A DNA stretch of 25,772 nt, taken from the IMG/VR virus record IMGVR_UViG_3300009183_000332, positions 1-25,772 of that record; one strand, given 5' to 3'. Source of the DNA: a virus. The translations under genes and the position numbers were made by a program. Shown here in pieces: positions 1 to 6,359 of this stretch. Under the pieces are notes generated by a model, which was given only the letters and a program-made list of their open reading frames with translations, was not told where the DNA came from and ran no database searches. The stretch's first letter is position 1; every line of letters starts with the position of its first letter.

Positions 1-1
1 C

Positions 2-283
2 GAAACTAATAGCAGCCCGTATACAAATATAGAACGCAAGATGATACGTGCGTACTGGAAAGAGTGTCAGTTGCAGCGAGACCGTAAAGCATTGCTTGCC
101 CAAATCATGCGGCAAACAATCAACCCAACTTCTAGGGAAAGCGTAGAGGACGGAGCAATAATAATGTCCGCAGCCCAAGCAAAAATGTACGCTCAACAAG
201 CGCATCTGTACAACCAAGCGCAGCAAGCGGGTTTTACAAATATAGGGCAGCATTTGTTTAAAGGTACAGGGACTAGTCCGTGA
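2..283 (+). CDS. Small hypothetical phage protein, probably 5'-truncated by the window edge
   Basis: Function not recognised. The reading frame is open from base 2 with no stop before the ATG at 41, and that ATG has no convincing Shine-Dalgarno sequence (upstream bases are gaacgcaag), whereas most neighbours have one. The gene therefore probably starts to the left of the window; if not, the product is 80 aa from 41. The visible protein is hydrophilic, with a basic N-terminal half (YWKECQLQRDRKALLAQ) and a Gln/Ala-rich second half, probably helical. It has no Cys cluster, membrane segment or known motif. Its stop overlaps the GTG start of the DNA polymerase gene (GTGA), so the two are probably translationally coupled and it belongs to the replication operon. 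Confidence 0.6.
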   Translation, partial: ETNSSPYTNIERKMIRAYWKECQLQRDRKALLAQIMRQTINPTSRESVEDGAIIMSAAQAKMYAQQAHLYNQAQQAGFTNIGQHLFKGTGTSP

Positions 284-2103
284 AAATTCTAACGATTGAC
301 TTTGAGACGGCCTATGGGGGTGACCTTGGCTTTGCTAAGCAGACTACCGAAGAGTACATACGCGACCCGCGCTTTGAAGTTATAGGGGTTTCAGTACAAG
401 TAGAGGACGATAAGCCCCAGTGGTTTAGCGGAACCATGACCGAGACGGCTAACTTTTTGAAGGGGTTTGATTGGGGGGACAGCTTGGCCTTAGCGCACAA
501 CGCTGTGTTTGATGGTGCGATTCTTAATTGGCATTTTGGCATTACACCCAAGGGCTGGTTGGATACGCTCTCAATGGCTCGTGCGTTACATGGCACTGAG
601 GTTGGTGGTAGCTTAGCTGTACTCGCCGAGCACTACGCTGTTGGCGTTAAGGGAGAGCAAGTCAAGCAGTACATCAACTACTTCCGCAAAGACTTCACGC
701 CAGAGGAACTCGCCGACTACGGCGGCTACTGCAAAAACGATGTGGCTATGACATGGGATTTGTTTGGGCACATGAGCGAGGGGTTCCCCGCAATGGAGTT
801 TCGGCTGATTGACCTGACCATACGCATGTTTACAGAGCCAGTGTTGCAGTTGGACAAGAAGGTGCTCACTGCTCACCTAACAAATGTTAGGGACAAGAAA
901 GAGTTGTTGATGAACAAGATGTTGATTGACAAAGACGATCTAATGAGCAACCCCAAGCTAGCCGATGTACTCCGGTCTTTTGACGTAGTGCCACCGATGA
1001 AGGTTAGCCCTACTACGGGCAAACAGACTTACGCATTCGCTAAGAACGACGAGGATTTTAAGGCCCTGCTGGAGCACGAGAACGTCATCGTACAGGCGAT
1101 TGTGGCTGCGCGGTTGGGCGTTAAGTCTACGTTGGAAGAGACACGAACCGCTAGGTTTCTGGGTATCGCTGATCGAGGGCCAATGCCAGTTCCTCTGCGC
1201 TACTACGCCGCCCACACAGGGCGTTGGGGCGGTGATGACAAGGTAAACCTCCAGAACTTACCACGCACTTCTCCGCTTAAGTACGCCATCATTGCGCCGA
1301 CTGGCTACGTAGTAATGGATTCGGATTCGTCACAGATTGAAGCGCGTACGCTGGCATGGCTGGCTGGACAGGAAGACTTGGTTGAAGCCTTTGATCGCGG
1401 CGAGGACGTTTACTGCATCATGGCATCAGCTATCTACGGACGGCCTATCACCAAGGCTGACACTCGTGAACGCTTTGTGGGGAAGACCACAATTCTTGGC
1501 TGTGGCTACGGCATGGGCGCAGTGAAGTTTCAGGCACAACTTCAGACATTTGGCGTAACGATTACGGTAGCAGAGGCAACGAAGATTATTGACGTGTACC
1601 GCAGGACTTACCCAAAGATTACAGCGCTGTGGAAAGTAGCGGGTACGGCGCTAGAAGCAATCATAAGGGGCCAGACGACAACGTTAGGCCGCAACGGTGT
1701 GCTCAAGGTTGACGGCAAGAACGGCATCAAACTGCCCAACGGCTTGTACATCCGCTACCCCAATTTGCGTAACAGTCAAGACGATGACGGCAAGTCTGAG
1801 CTTGTGTACGACACCAAAAAAGGCCGCTCTATTATACCGAATCGGATATACGGAGGCAAGCTAATTGAGAACGTGTGCCAAGCCTTGGCTCGGATTATCA
1901 TTGGTGAACAGATGCTTGCGATTGCCCGCAAGTACCGTGTTGTCATGACGGTGCATGATGCCGTGGCTTGCCTAGTGCCAATTAGAGAGGCTATTACCGC
2001 GATGGAATACGTCGAAATCTGTATGCGAATTCGCCCCTCATGGGGGTTGGAGTTACCCCTTAATTGTGAAACAGGATTTGGAGACAGTTATGGCGATTGT
2101 TGA
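280..2103 (+). CDS. Family A DNA polymerase with 3'-5' exonuclease domain
   Basis: Replicative phage DNA polymerase, 607 aa, starting with GTG that overlaps the previous stop. The N-terminal DEDDy proofreading exonuclease shows ExoI D7-x-E9 (DFET), ExoII N74...D78 (HNAVFD) and ExoIII Y150-x3-D154. The C-terminal polymerase domain shows motif A (DSSQIEAR, catalytic D349), motif B (R398-x3-K402-x3-L406-x2-GYG) and motif C (VHDA, catalytic D560). There is no 5'-3' exonuclease domain, as usual for phage enzymes of this length. Two residues stand out: Leu406 occupies the position of Phe762 in E. coli Pol I, and Ala561 follows the motif C Asp where Glu is usual. It heads an operon with nuclease and helicase genes, so it is the likely main replicase. 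The family call is secure; the fine specificity is inference. Confidence 0.97.
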   Translation: MKILTIDFETAYGGDLGFAKQTTEEYIRDPRFEVIGVSVQVEDDKPQWFSGTMTETANFLKGFDWGDSLALAHNAVFDGAILNWHFGITPKGWLDTLSMARALHGTEVGGSLAVLAEHYAVGVKGEQVKQYINYFRKDFTPEELADYGGYCKNDVAMTWDLFGHMSEGFPAMEFRLIDLTIRMFTEPVLQLDKKVLTAHLTNVRDKKELLMNKMLIDKDDLMSNPKLADVLRSFDVVPPMKVSPTTGKQTYAFAKNDEDFKALLEHENVIVQAIVAARLGVKSTLEETRTARFLGIADRGPMPVPLRYYAAHTGRWGGDDKVNLQNLPRTSPLKYAIIAPTGYVVMDSDSSQIEARTLAWLAGQEDLVEAFDRGEDVYCIMASAIYGRPITKADTRERFVGKTTILGCGYGMGAVKFQAQLQTFGVTITVAEATKIIDVYRRTYPKITALWKVAGTALEAIIRGQTTTLGRNGVLKVDGKNGIKLPNGLYIRYPNLRNSQDDDGKSELVYDTKKGRSIIPNRIYGGKLIENVCQALARIIIGEQMLAIARKYRVVMTVHDAVACLVPIREAITAMEYVEICMRIRPSWGLELPLNCETGFGDSYGDC

Positions 2104-2266
2104 TTACGCACGGCCTTGTATGTTGGCCGAGAATGCGTTAAAGGCGGCGCACGAAGCGATGCTAGAGAAGAAGTTTGCCGAGGCGATTGAGCAGGGCTTC
2201 ATTGCGATGGCAGAAACGAAGCTGATGATTAACTCGATCAGAGACATGCAGGAGCGCCAAAGATGA
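2090..2266 (+). CDS. Small hypothetical protein (58 aa) between polymerase and nuclease
   Basis: Function not recognised. The frame is open from 2066, but the ATG at 2090 is preferred because GGAG at 2080-2083 lies 6 bases upstream. This gives a 58-aa protein overlapping the polymerase end by 14 bases. It is predicted to be almost wholly helical (AENALKAAHEAMLEKKFAEA), acidic-basic amphipathic, with no membrane segment or Cys cluster. Its stop overlaps the start of the next gene in an ATGA arrangement, which supports it as a real, translationally coupled member of the operon. It could be a small accessory factor for the polymerase or nuclease, but nothing in the sequence shows this. Confidence 0.7.
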   Translation: MAIVDYARPCMLAENALKAAHEAMLEKKFAEAIEQGFIAMAETKLMINSIRDMQERQR

Positions 2267-2934
2267 CCACCAAACCAATCGTCTGGTCTTTCAGTAGCCT
2301 GAAGACTTTTCAGCAGTGCCCCAAGAAGTACTATCACACAAGGATTCTTAAGACCGAGCGTGAGCCCGACACCGTAGCGACTCTGTACGGCAAGTCAGCG
2401 CATACAGTTGCGGAAGAATACATACTCAACAAGACTCCGATCCCTCCCGCATTTGAGTACATGAAGGACATGCTTGACCAACTCAACGCCATCCCCGGCG
2501 AGAAGTTGTGCGAGGTGATGCTTGGCCTCACCAAAGAACTAGAGCCTTGTGAGTTTTATGCCGACGATGTTTGGTGGCACGGTATCGCCGACTTGGTTGT
2601 GCTTGACGAAGAGAACGGCATAGCACACTCTGTTGACTACAAGACTAGCAAAAACGCACGATACGCGGATGTTAAGCAGCTTGACTTGGTGGCTGCGGCT
2701 ATCTTTGCCAAGTACCCTAAGATCAAGACGATTAAATCTGCACTGCTGTTTGTGGTGAGCAAAGATTTTGTCAAGGCCACGCACCACGCTGAGATGAAAG
2801 ACAAGTACATTGAGAAGCCAGCGCAGGACGTTGCGCGTATCGAAGCAGCGATAGAGAACGGTGTGTGGAACCCGATCACCGGCCCTCTATGTAGGTTCTG
2901 CCCCGTCAAAGTTTGTGAACACAACAGGAGCTAA
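2263..2934 (+). CDS. PD-(D/E)XK nuclease of the Cas4/RecB type with Fe-S cluster cysteines
   Basis: Probable DNA exonuclease for replication or recombination. The 223-aa protein opens with FSSLKTFQQCPKKYY, the hallmark N-terminus of RecB/AddB/Cas4-like nucleases. Likely active-site residues are H47 (GKSAHT), D110 (HGIADLV), D125-x-K127 (SVDYKTSK) and Q139 (KQLDLVAAA). One Cys near the N-terminus (C19) and three at the C-terminus (C210-x2-C213-x4-C218) have the spacing that binds a [4Fe-4S] cluster in Cas4 and AddB. It starts by ATGA overlap with the preceding gene and is followed at 2 bases by the HNH gene. No cas1/cas2 or CRISPR array is nearby, so a replication/recombination role is more likely than spacer acquisition. 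The fold call is firm; substrate polarity is unknown. Confidence 0.9.
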   Translation: MTTKPIVWSFSSLKTFQQCPKKYYHTRILKTEREPDTVATLYGKSAHTVAEEYILNKTPIPPAFEYMKDMLDQLNAIPGEKLCEVMLGLTKELEPCEFYADDVWWHGIADLVVLDEENGIAHSVDYKTSKNARYADVKQLDLVAAAIFAKYPKIKTIKSALLFVVSKDFVKATHHAEMKDKYIEKPAQDVARIEAAIENGVWNPITGPLCRFCPVKVCEHNRS

Positions 2935-2936
2935 AA

Positions 2937-3215
2937 ATGCCATACGTAAACAAACCCCGCCCGTACAAAAAAGAGTACACCCAACAAGTCGAGCGAGGCG
3001 AACTGCCTACACGAATGGACCGCCAACGCGCCCGTAACGAGATGGACGCCAAAGGAATTGACCGCACTGGTAAAGACATTGACCACACGGTTCCGTTGAG
3101 CAAAGGCGGCACTAACGCGCCGAGCAACTTAAAGCTCAAGACGCCGAGCGCCAACCGTTCATTTAGCCGCAACTCTGACCACACAGTCAAAGTTAACAAA
3201 CCAAAGAAAAAATGA
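2937..3215 (+). CDS. HNH endonuclease-like protein
   Basis: Small 92-aa protein with an HNH-type core: D49-H50 (DIDHTVPLSKGG), N64 (SNLKL) and N73 (SANRSF). The usual final His/Lys is not obvious, though H82 lies nearby. The N-terminus is very basic (NKPRPYKKEYTQQ), as is the C-terminus (VKVNKPKKK), consistent with DNA binding. The ATG has AGGAG at 2926-2930. The stop overlaps the helicase start (ATGA). Small HNH proteins of this kind are frequent in phage replication modules. Here it is coupled in an operon and does not interrupt another gene, so it looks like a resident DNA-processing nuclease more than a homing element. Catalytic activity is inference. Confidence 0.85.
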   Translation: MPYVNKPRPYKKEYTQQVERGELPTRMDRQRARNEMDAKGIDRTGKDIDHTVPLSKGGTNAPSNLKLKTPSANRSFSRNSDHTVKVNKPKKK

Positions 3216-4597
3216 GCCTTGACACGTATACGTGGCCTCGCCCACATGGGTTTACACCGTTCGATCATCAGAAGGTAACCTCAGAGTTTTTAATTAGCAA
3301 CCCCAAAGCGTTTTGCTTTAACGAGCAGGGTACAGGCAAAACGGCGTCGGTGATTTGGGCGGTAGATCACCTTATGAACATCAACGCCATTAAGCGGGTG
3401 CTTGTCATCTGCCCGTTGTCGATCATGAAGTCAGCATGGCAGCAGGACTTGTTTAAGTTTGCCATACACCGTACGGTTGATATAGCCTACGGGAGCGCAC
3501 GTAAGCGCAAAGAGATTATTGGCGGAATGGCTGAGTTTGTCATCATCAACTTTGATGGCGTAGGCATCGTAAAGAACGAAATCATTGATGGTGAGTTTGA
3601 CCTGATTGTGGTTGACGAAGCCTCGGCCTACAAGAACGCGCAGACTGAACGCTGGAAGACACTGCGTGATATCAACAAGAGCGTCAAAGGTTTGTGGATG
3701 TTGACGGGTACGCCTGCTGCACAGTCGCCTGTGGATGCTTACGGATTGGCAAAACTAGTCAACCCTAAGGGAGTGTCGCCATTCTTTGGGCAGTACCGCG
3801 ACTCAGTGATGAACAAGGTGACAGACTTTAAGTGGACTCCAAAGCCGACAGCCAATCAAACAGTGCACCGAATCCTACAGCCAGCGATTCGGTTTGAAAA
3901 AGCGCAGTGCCTTGACTTACCCCCAGTTACGTTTGCGGATAGAGATGCGCCGCTCACGCCGCAGCAGTTGGTGTACTACAGAGTGCTTTTAAAAGAGATG
4001 CTCATTGAGGCGGCGGGCGAAGAAGTCTCCGCTGTGAACGCAGCGGTAAAGACCAACAAGCTGCTACAGATTTCCGGCGGCGCTGTGTACACCGACACTC
4101 ATGAGGTGCTGGAGTTTGATGTATCAAACCGCTTAAACGTGGTGCAAGAGATCATTGATGAGTGCAGTCATAAGGCGCTGGTGTTTGTACCCTTTACCCA
4201 CACCATCGAGCTACTGAAAAGGCACTTGACTAAGAACCACATTACGTGTGAAGTCATCAACGGAGCAGTGTCAGTCAACCGGCGCAGTGACATCGTAAAG
4301 AATTTTCAAGAGCAACCGGCGGTCAAGGTGCTTATCATACAGCCGCAAGCGGCGTCCCACGGACTTACCCTAACTGCCGCCGACACAATCATCTGGTACG
4401 CTCCATGTACTAGCGTTGAGACCTACCTACAGGCTAATGCGCGTATTGACCGCCCCGGCCAAGTCAACCCGATGACCATTTACCACATCATGGGTAGCAC
4501 GGTAGAGCGCAAGATTTACTCTATGCTGCGAGGCAACGTGAGTAGCCACCAAAAAATAATTGATCTTTATCGTCAAGTACTCGCCGAAGCCCCTTGA
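3212..4597 (+). CDS. SNF2-type superfamily 2 DNA helicase/ATPase
   Basis: ATP-dependent DNA translocase of 461 aa. Motif Q/I: DHQ at 18-20 and Walker A EQGTGKT (38-44). Motif II is VVDEAS (133-138) with DEAS replacing DEAH. Motif III is LTGTPAAQ (164-171). The second RecA-like lobe has LVFVPF, the motif V region SHGLTLTAADTIIWY and motif VI QANARIDRPGQ (407-417), with Arg fingers typical of SNF2 proteins. No accessory chromatin or DNA-binding domain is present, so this is the minimal phage version common in replication modules. The start overlaps the HNH stop by ATGA. The stop codon lies inside the -35 box of the promoter at 4594. A role in fork remodelling or recombination alongside the polymerase is likely. 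Confidence 0.95.
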   Translation: MSLDTYTWPRPHGFTPFDHQKVTSEFLISNPKAFCFNEQGTGKTASVIWAVDHLMNINAIKRVLVICPLSIMKSAWQQDLFKFAIHRTVDIAYGSARKRKEIIGGMAEFVIINFDGVGIVKNEIIDGEFDLIVVDEASAYKNAQTERWKTLRDINKSVKGLWMLTGTPAAQSPVDAYGLAKLVNPKGVSPFFGQYRDSVMNKVTDFKWTPKPTANQTVHRILQPAIRFEKAQCLDLPPVTFADRDAPLTPQQLVYYRVLLKEMLIEAAGEEVSAVNAAVKTNKLLQISGGAVYTDTHEVLEFDVSNRLNVVQEIIDECSHKALVFVPFTHTIELLKRHLTKNHITCEVINGAVSVNRRSDIVKNFQEQPAVKVLIIQPQAASHGLTLTAADTIIWYAPCTSVETYLQANARIDRPGQVNPMTIYHIMGSTVERKIYSMLRGNVSSHQKIIDLYRQVLAEAP

Positions 4598-4621
4598 CAA
4601 TGTACAAAGCTGTGATAGACT
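4594..4621 (+). promoter_or_regulatory. Sigma70-like promoter at the end of the helicase gene
   Basis: A perfect TTGACA -35 box (4594-4599), a 16-base spacer and an extended -10 element (TG at 4613-4614, then TAGACT at 4616-4621). The -35 box contains the helicase stop codon. The predicted start, about 7 bases beyond the -10, is near 4628, the first base of the large stem in the leader. It would transcribe the 138-aa, Cys-rich and HTH genes as a separate unit. This is the only strong promoter match I found between genes in the window. Confidence 0.65.
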
Positions 4622-4627
4622 TGTTTT

Positions 4628-4717
4628 TGTGAGTGGGGTTGGACAACGGGTTAGCGCCGTTGAACATCTCCATGTTGGTTGAACCCCGCTGCTTTATGCG
4701 AACCAACTCCGCTCACA
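4628..4717 (+). ncRNA. Structured 5' leader or small RNA with two alternative folds
   Basis: Bases 4628-4642 pair with 4703-4717 as a 15-bp stem with only two G-U wobbles. Enclosed are hairpin 1 (CAACGG 4644-4649 with CCGTTG 4657-4662, 7-base loop) and hairpin 2 (AACAT 4663-4667 with ATGTT 4672-4676, CTCC loop). The 9 bases AACCCCGCT (4682-4690) and AACTCCGCT (4705-4713) are direct repeats, and both are complementary to AGTGGGGTT (4632-4640). The 5' arm can therefore pair with either, giving mutually exclusive folds. The element lies between the promoter and the start codon at 4745. I do not recognise a known RNA family; it is not a tRNA. It could be a cis-acting switch or a processed small RNA. 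Confidence 0.6.
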
Positions 4718-4722
4718 CCCAT

Positions 4723-4734
4723 TAACAATTGTTA
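4723..4734 (+). promoter_or_regulatory. 12-bp perfect palindrome next to the ribosome binding site (possible operator)
   Basis: TAACAATTGTTA is a perfect inverted repeat directly touching the Shine-Dalgarno sequence AGGAG (4734-4738) of the gene starting at 4745. Its size suits a dimeric HTH regulator. The HTH gene at 6063 in the same unit is a possible binder, but this is only inference; a 12-bp palindrome in AT-rich sequence could occur by chance. Confidence 0.35.
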
Positions 4735-4744
4735 GGAGCATTAG

Positions 4745-5161
4745 ATGAATGAAGAAGCTACAGCCGCTGTAGACTTGGACCAGCTAACCGCGATCTACAT
4801 AAAGATCAGGGACGCTAGAGCCGATAAGAAGCGGGCATTTGAGGTAGAAGACAAAGAACTTGAGGACCAGCTATCGGTGCTTGCCACCCAGATGTTGGAC
4901 ACCTGTAAAGAAATGGGTGCTGACAGCATCCGAACACCGCACGGCACAATCATTCGCACAGTTAAGTCACGGTACTGGACGAACGATTGGGATTCAATGT
5001 ACGACTTCATTCAAGAGAATGGTGCATTTGGCCTGTTGGAGAAGCGACTTCATCAAACCAACATGAAGGACTTCCTCTCTGAGAATCCCGGCTACTTGCC
5101 TATGGGCTTAAATGTAGAAAGCGAATATACCGTTTCTGTCAGACGTTCTAAGGAAAAATGA
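4745..5161 (+). CDS. Conserved-looking hypothetical phage protein (138 aa)
   Basis: Function not recognised. The first about 60 residues are highly charged and probably a coiled coil (DARADKKRAFEVEDKELEDQ). The second half is a compact domain with aromatic residues (SRYWTNDWDSMYDFI), then a segment LEKRLHQTNMKDFL and a Pro-Gly rich stretch before a basic C-terminus (VSVRRSKEK). There is no membrane segment or Cys cluster. A good Shine-Dalgarno (AGGAG, 4734-4738) supports the ATG at 4745. It is the first gene behind the structured leader, so it is the most direct target of any control there. The following Cys-rich protein starts one base after its stop. The charged N-terminus and position suggest a nucleic-acid or replisome-associated role, but this is not demonstrated. 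Confidence 0.8.
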   Translation: MNEEATAAVDLDQLTAIYIKIRDARADKKRAFEVEDKELEDQLSVLATQMLDTCKEMGADSIRTPHGTIIRTVKSRYWTNDWDSMYDFIQENGAFGLLEKRLHQTNMKDFLSENPGYLPMGLNVESEYTVSVRRSKEK

Positions 5162-5162
5162 A

Positions 5163-6059
5163 ATGACCGACCTTACTGTTTTAAACCAAGACCTCCCCGA
5201 CTTCCTGCAAAACGCAGGAGTCTCTGAACTTACCAAAGCCCTTGCTGGCCGCGCAGGTGTTAAGCGTATCGTGCCTAAGAACGGCATCTTCCGCAAGACG
5301 GTTGGCGGTGAAGAGATGGGCAAAGTTAAGGGCAACCTTGACGTTGTGATTGTCAGCGCGTCTCCTAAAGTTGGGCGTATTTTTTACGCTAAGCAGTGGA
5401 CACCCGATGCCGAGCCAAGCGCCCCAGATTGCTTTTCTAACGATGGTAATTCACCCGATGCTGGCTCAACCGCCCCGCAGTCTTCTAGATGCGACACCTG
5501 TGCTCAGAACATCAAAGGTTCGGGTCAGGGCAACTCTAAGGCTTGCCGTTACTCCCGCCGTGTAGCTATGACTCTGATTGAAGATTTTGGCACTACGCTT
5601 GAAGGTTCTGTGTACCAGATGAACTTGGCGTCCAAGTCTTTGTTTGGCGATAGCGTTGGCAACAACACGCATCCGTTTGAGAACTACATCAAGTACCTCG
5701 CCAACAACGGCAAGAGCTTGGACTATGTTGTGACTACGCTGAGTTTTAACGAAGAGAACGACAACCAGTCCGTGCTGTTTACACCGGCCCGTTTCATCAA
5801 CAAGGCCGAGCATACCGTAACCAGCGAAGTTGCTAAGAAGCCAGAAGTGCAGAAGATGGTTGTCATGACTCCGTATCAAGCGGATATGTCTGGCCGCGCT
5901 CCCGCACTTGCTGCACCTGCTCCGAAAGCCGCCGCGCCCGAACCTGATATTGATGTCGCCGAGCCGGTTAAACGCGAAAACAAAAAAGCTGAGATTGCTA
6001 CCCCTACAGCCAAAAAAGACTTGGGTTCTGTCATTGATGCTTGGTCAAAGGAGAAGTAA
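5163..6059 (+). CDS. Cys-rich phage protein, candidate ssDNA-binding protein
   Basis: 298-aa protein of a kind often seen beside phage polymerases. The core (about 35-220) is likely beta-rich with alternating strands (LDVVIVSASPKVGRIFY). It contains four cysteines, C90, C110-x2-C113 and C128, in a Pro/Gly/Ser-rich context (PDCFSNDG, SRCDTCAQNIKGSG, ACRYSRR), suggesting one zinc site. The last about 70 residues are a low-complexity Ala/Pro/Lys linker ending in SVIDAWSKEK, which may be a flexible protein-interaction tail. Position between polymerase/helicase and primase genes plus this architecture suggests a zinc-containing single-stranded DNA-binding protein, as for gp32-like proteins. However, I see no diagnostic OB-fold motif and the tail is not the acidic type. 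AAGGA at 5150-5154 precedes the ATG. Confidence 0.75.
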   Translation: MTDLTVLNQDLPDFLQNAGVSELTKALAGRAGVKRIVPKNGIFRKTVGGEEMGKVKGNLDVVIVSASPKVGRIFYAKQWTPDAEPSAPDCFSNDGNSPDAGSTAPQSSRCDTCAQNIKGSGQGNSKACRYSRRVAMTLIEDFGTTLEGSVYQMNLASKSLFGDSVGNNTHPFENYIKYLANNGKSLDYVVTTLSFNEENDNQSVLFTPARFINKAEHTVTSEVAKKPEVQKMVVMTPYQADMSGRAPALAAPAPKAAAPEPDIDVAEPVKRENKKAEIATPTAKKDLGSVIDAWSKEK

Positions 6060-6062
6060 TAG

Positions 6063-6302
6063 ATGACCTACGGATACAGCCAGCGACTGGTTGAGGCCAA
6101 CAAAAAAGCCGACGAGCAGTCGTGGGGTGTACTCCTTGGGCGCAAGTGCATAGCGCTCGATATTTCTGTGGATGTAATCGCTACAAGGTTCAACGTGAGC
6201 CGCGCAACGATCTACAACTGGTTTTGGGGGGCTACAACTCCTAACCAATCACACGCGGAACAAATCGAGCGTCTTATACCTAAGCTCAAGAAAACCCGAT
6301 AA
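6063..6302 (+). CDS. Small helix-turn-helix DNA-binding protein
   Basis: 79-aa protein with a clear HTH at about residues 33-62: DISVDVIATRF forms the first helix, NVSRATIYNWFWG the turn and recognition helix, followed by an XRE/Cro-like third helix (SHAEQIERLIPKL). An N-terminal helix precedes it. There is no catalytic domain, so it is a likely transcriptional regulator or a terminus/origin-binding factor. AAGGAG at 6048-6053, inside the end of the previous gene, supports the start 3 bases after that stop. It is the last gene of the promoter-4594 unit, making autoregulation through the palindrome at 4723-4734 possible but unproven. A GC-rich hairpin follows the stop. Confidence 0.85.
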   Translation: MTYGYSQRLVEANKKADEQSWGVLLGRKCIALDISVDVIATRFNVSRATIYNWFWGATTPNQSHAEQIERLIPKLKKTR

Positions 6303-6315
6303 TCCGTGCGCGTAA

Positions 6316-6331
6316 GGGGGCTTCGGCCCCC
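6316..6331 (+). terminator. GGGGGC-UUCG-GCCCCC hairpin, possible terminator or RNA-processing signal
   Basis: Six perfect G-C pairs close an extra-stable UUCG tetraloop, 13 bases after the HTH gene stop. An extra A-T pair extends it, and flanking CGC/GCG (6309-6311 and 6333-6335) could add more pairing. No T-run follows (next bases tgcgtagccg), so it is not a canonical intrinsic terminator. It may partly terminate, block 3' exonuclease decay or mark an mRNA processing point between the HTH and primase genes. Confidence 0.45.
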
Positions 6332-6359
6332 TGCGTAGCCGTCCCCAAAAGAAAGTTAT

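Noticed and set aside
2263-2934. CRISPR-associated Cas4 gene
   Set aside because: The nuclease is Cas4-like, but there is no cas1, cas2 or repeat array, and it is coupled to phage replication genes.
4521-4706. 61-codon open frame on the - strand across the helicase end and structured leader
   Set aside because: It is antisense to a clear helicase C-terminus and to the paired leader, has no family-like sequence and no promoter or neighbours on that strand.
4628-4717. Cloverleaf-like fold suggesting a tRNA
   Set aside because: The outer stem is 15 bp, the second hairpin has a 4-base loop where an anticodon loop needs 7, there is no normal T arm or CCA end; a regulatory leader fits better.
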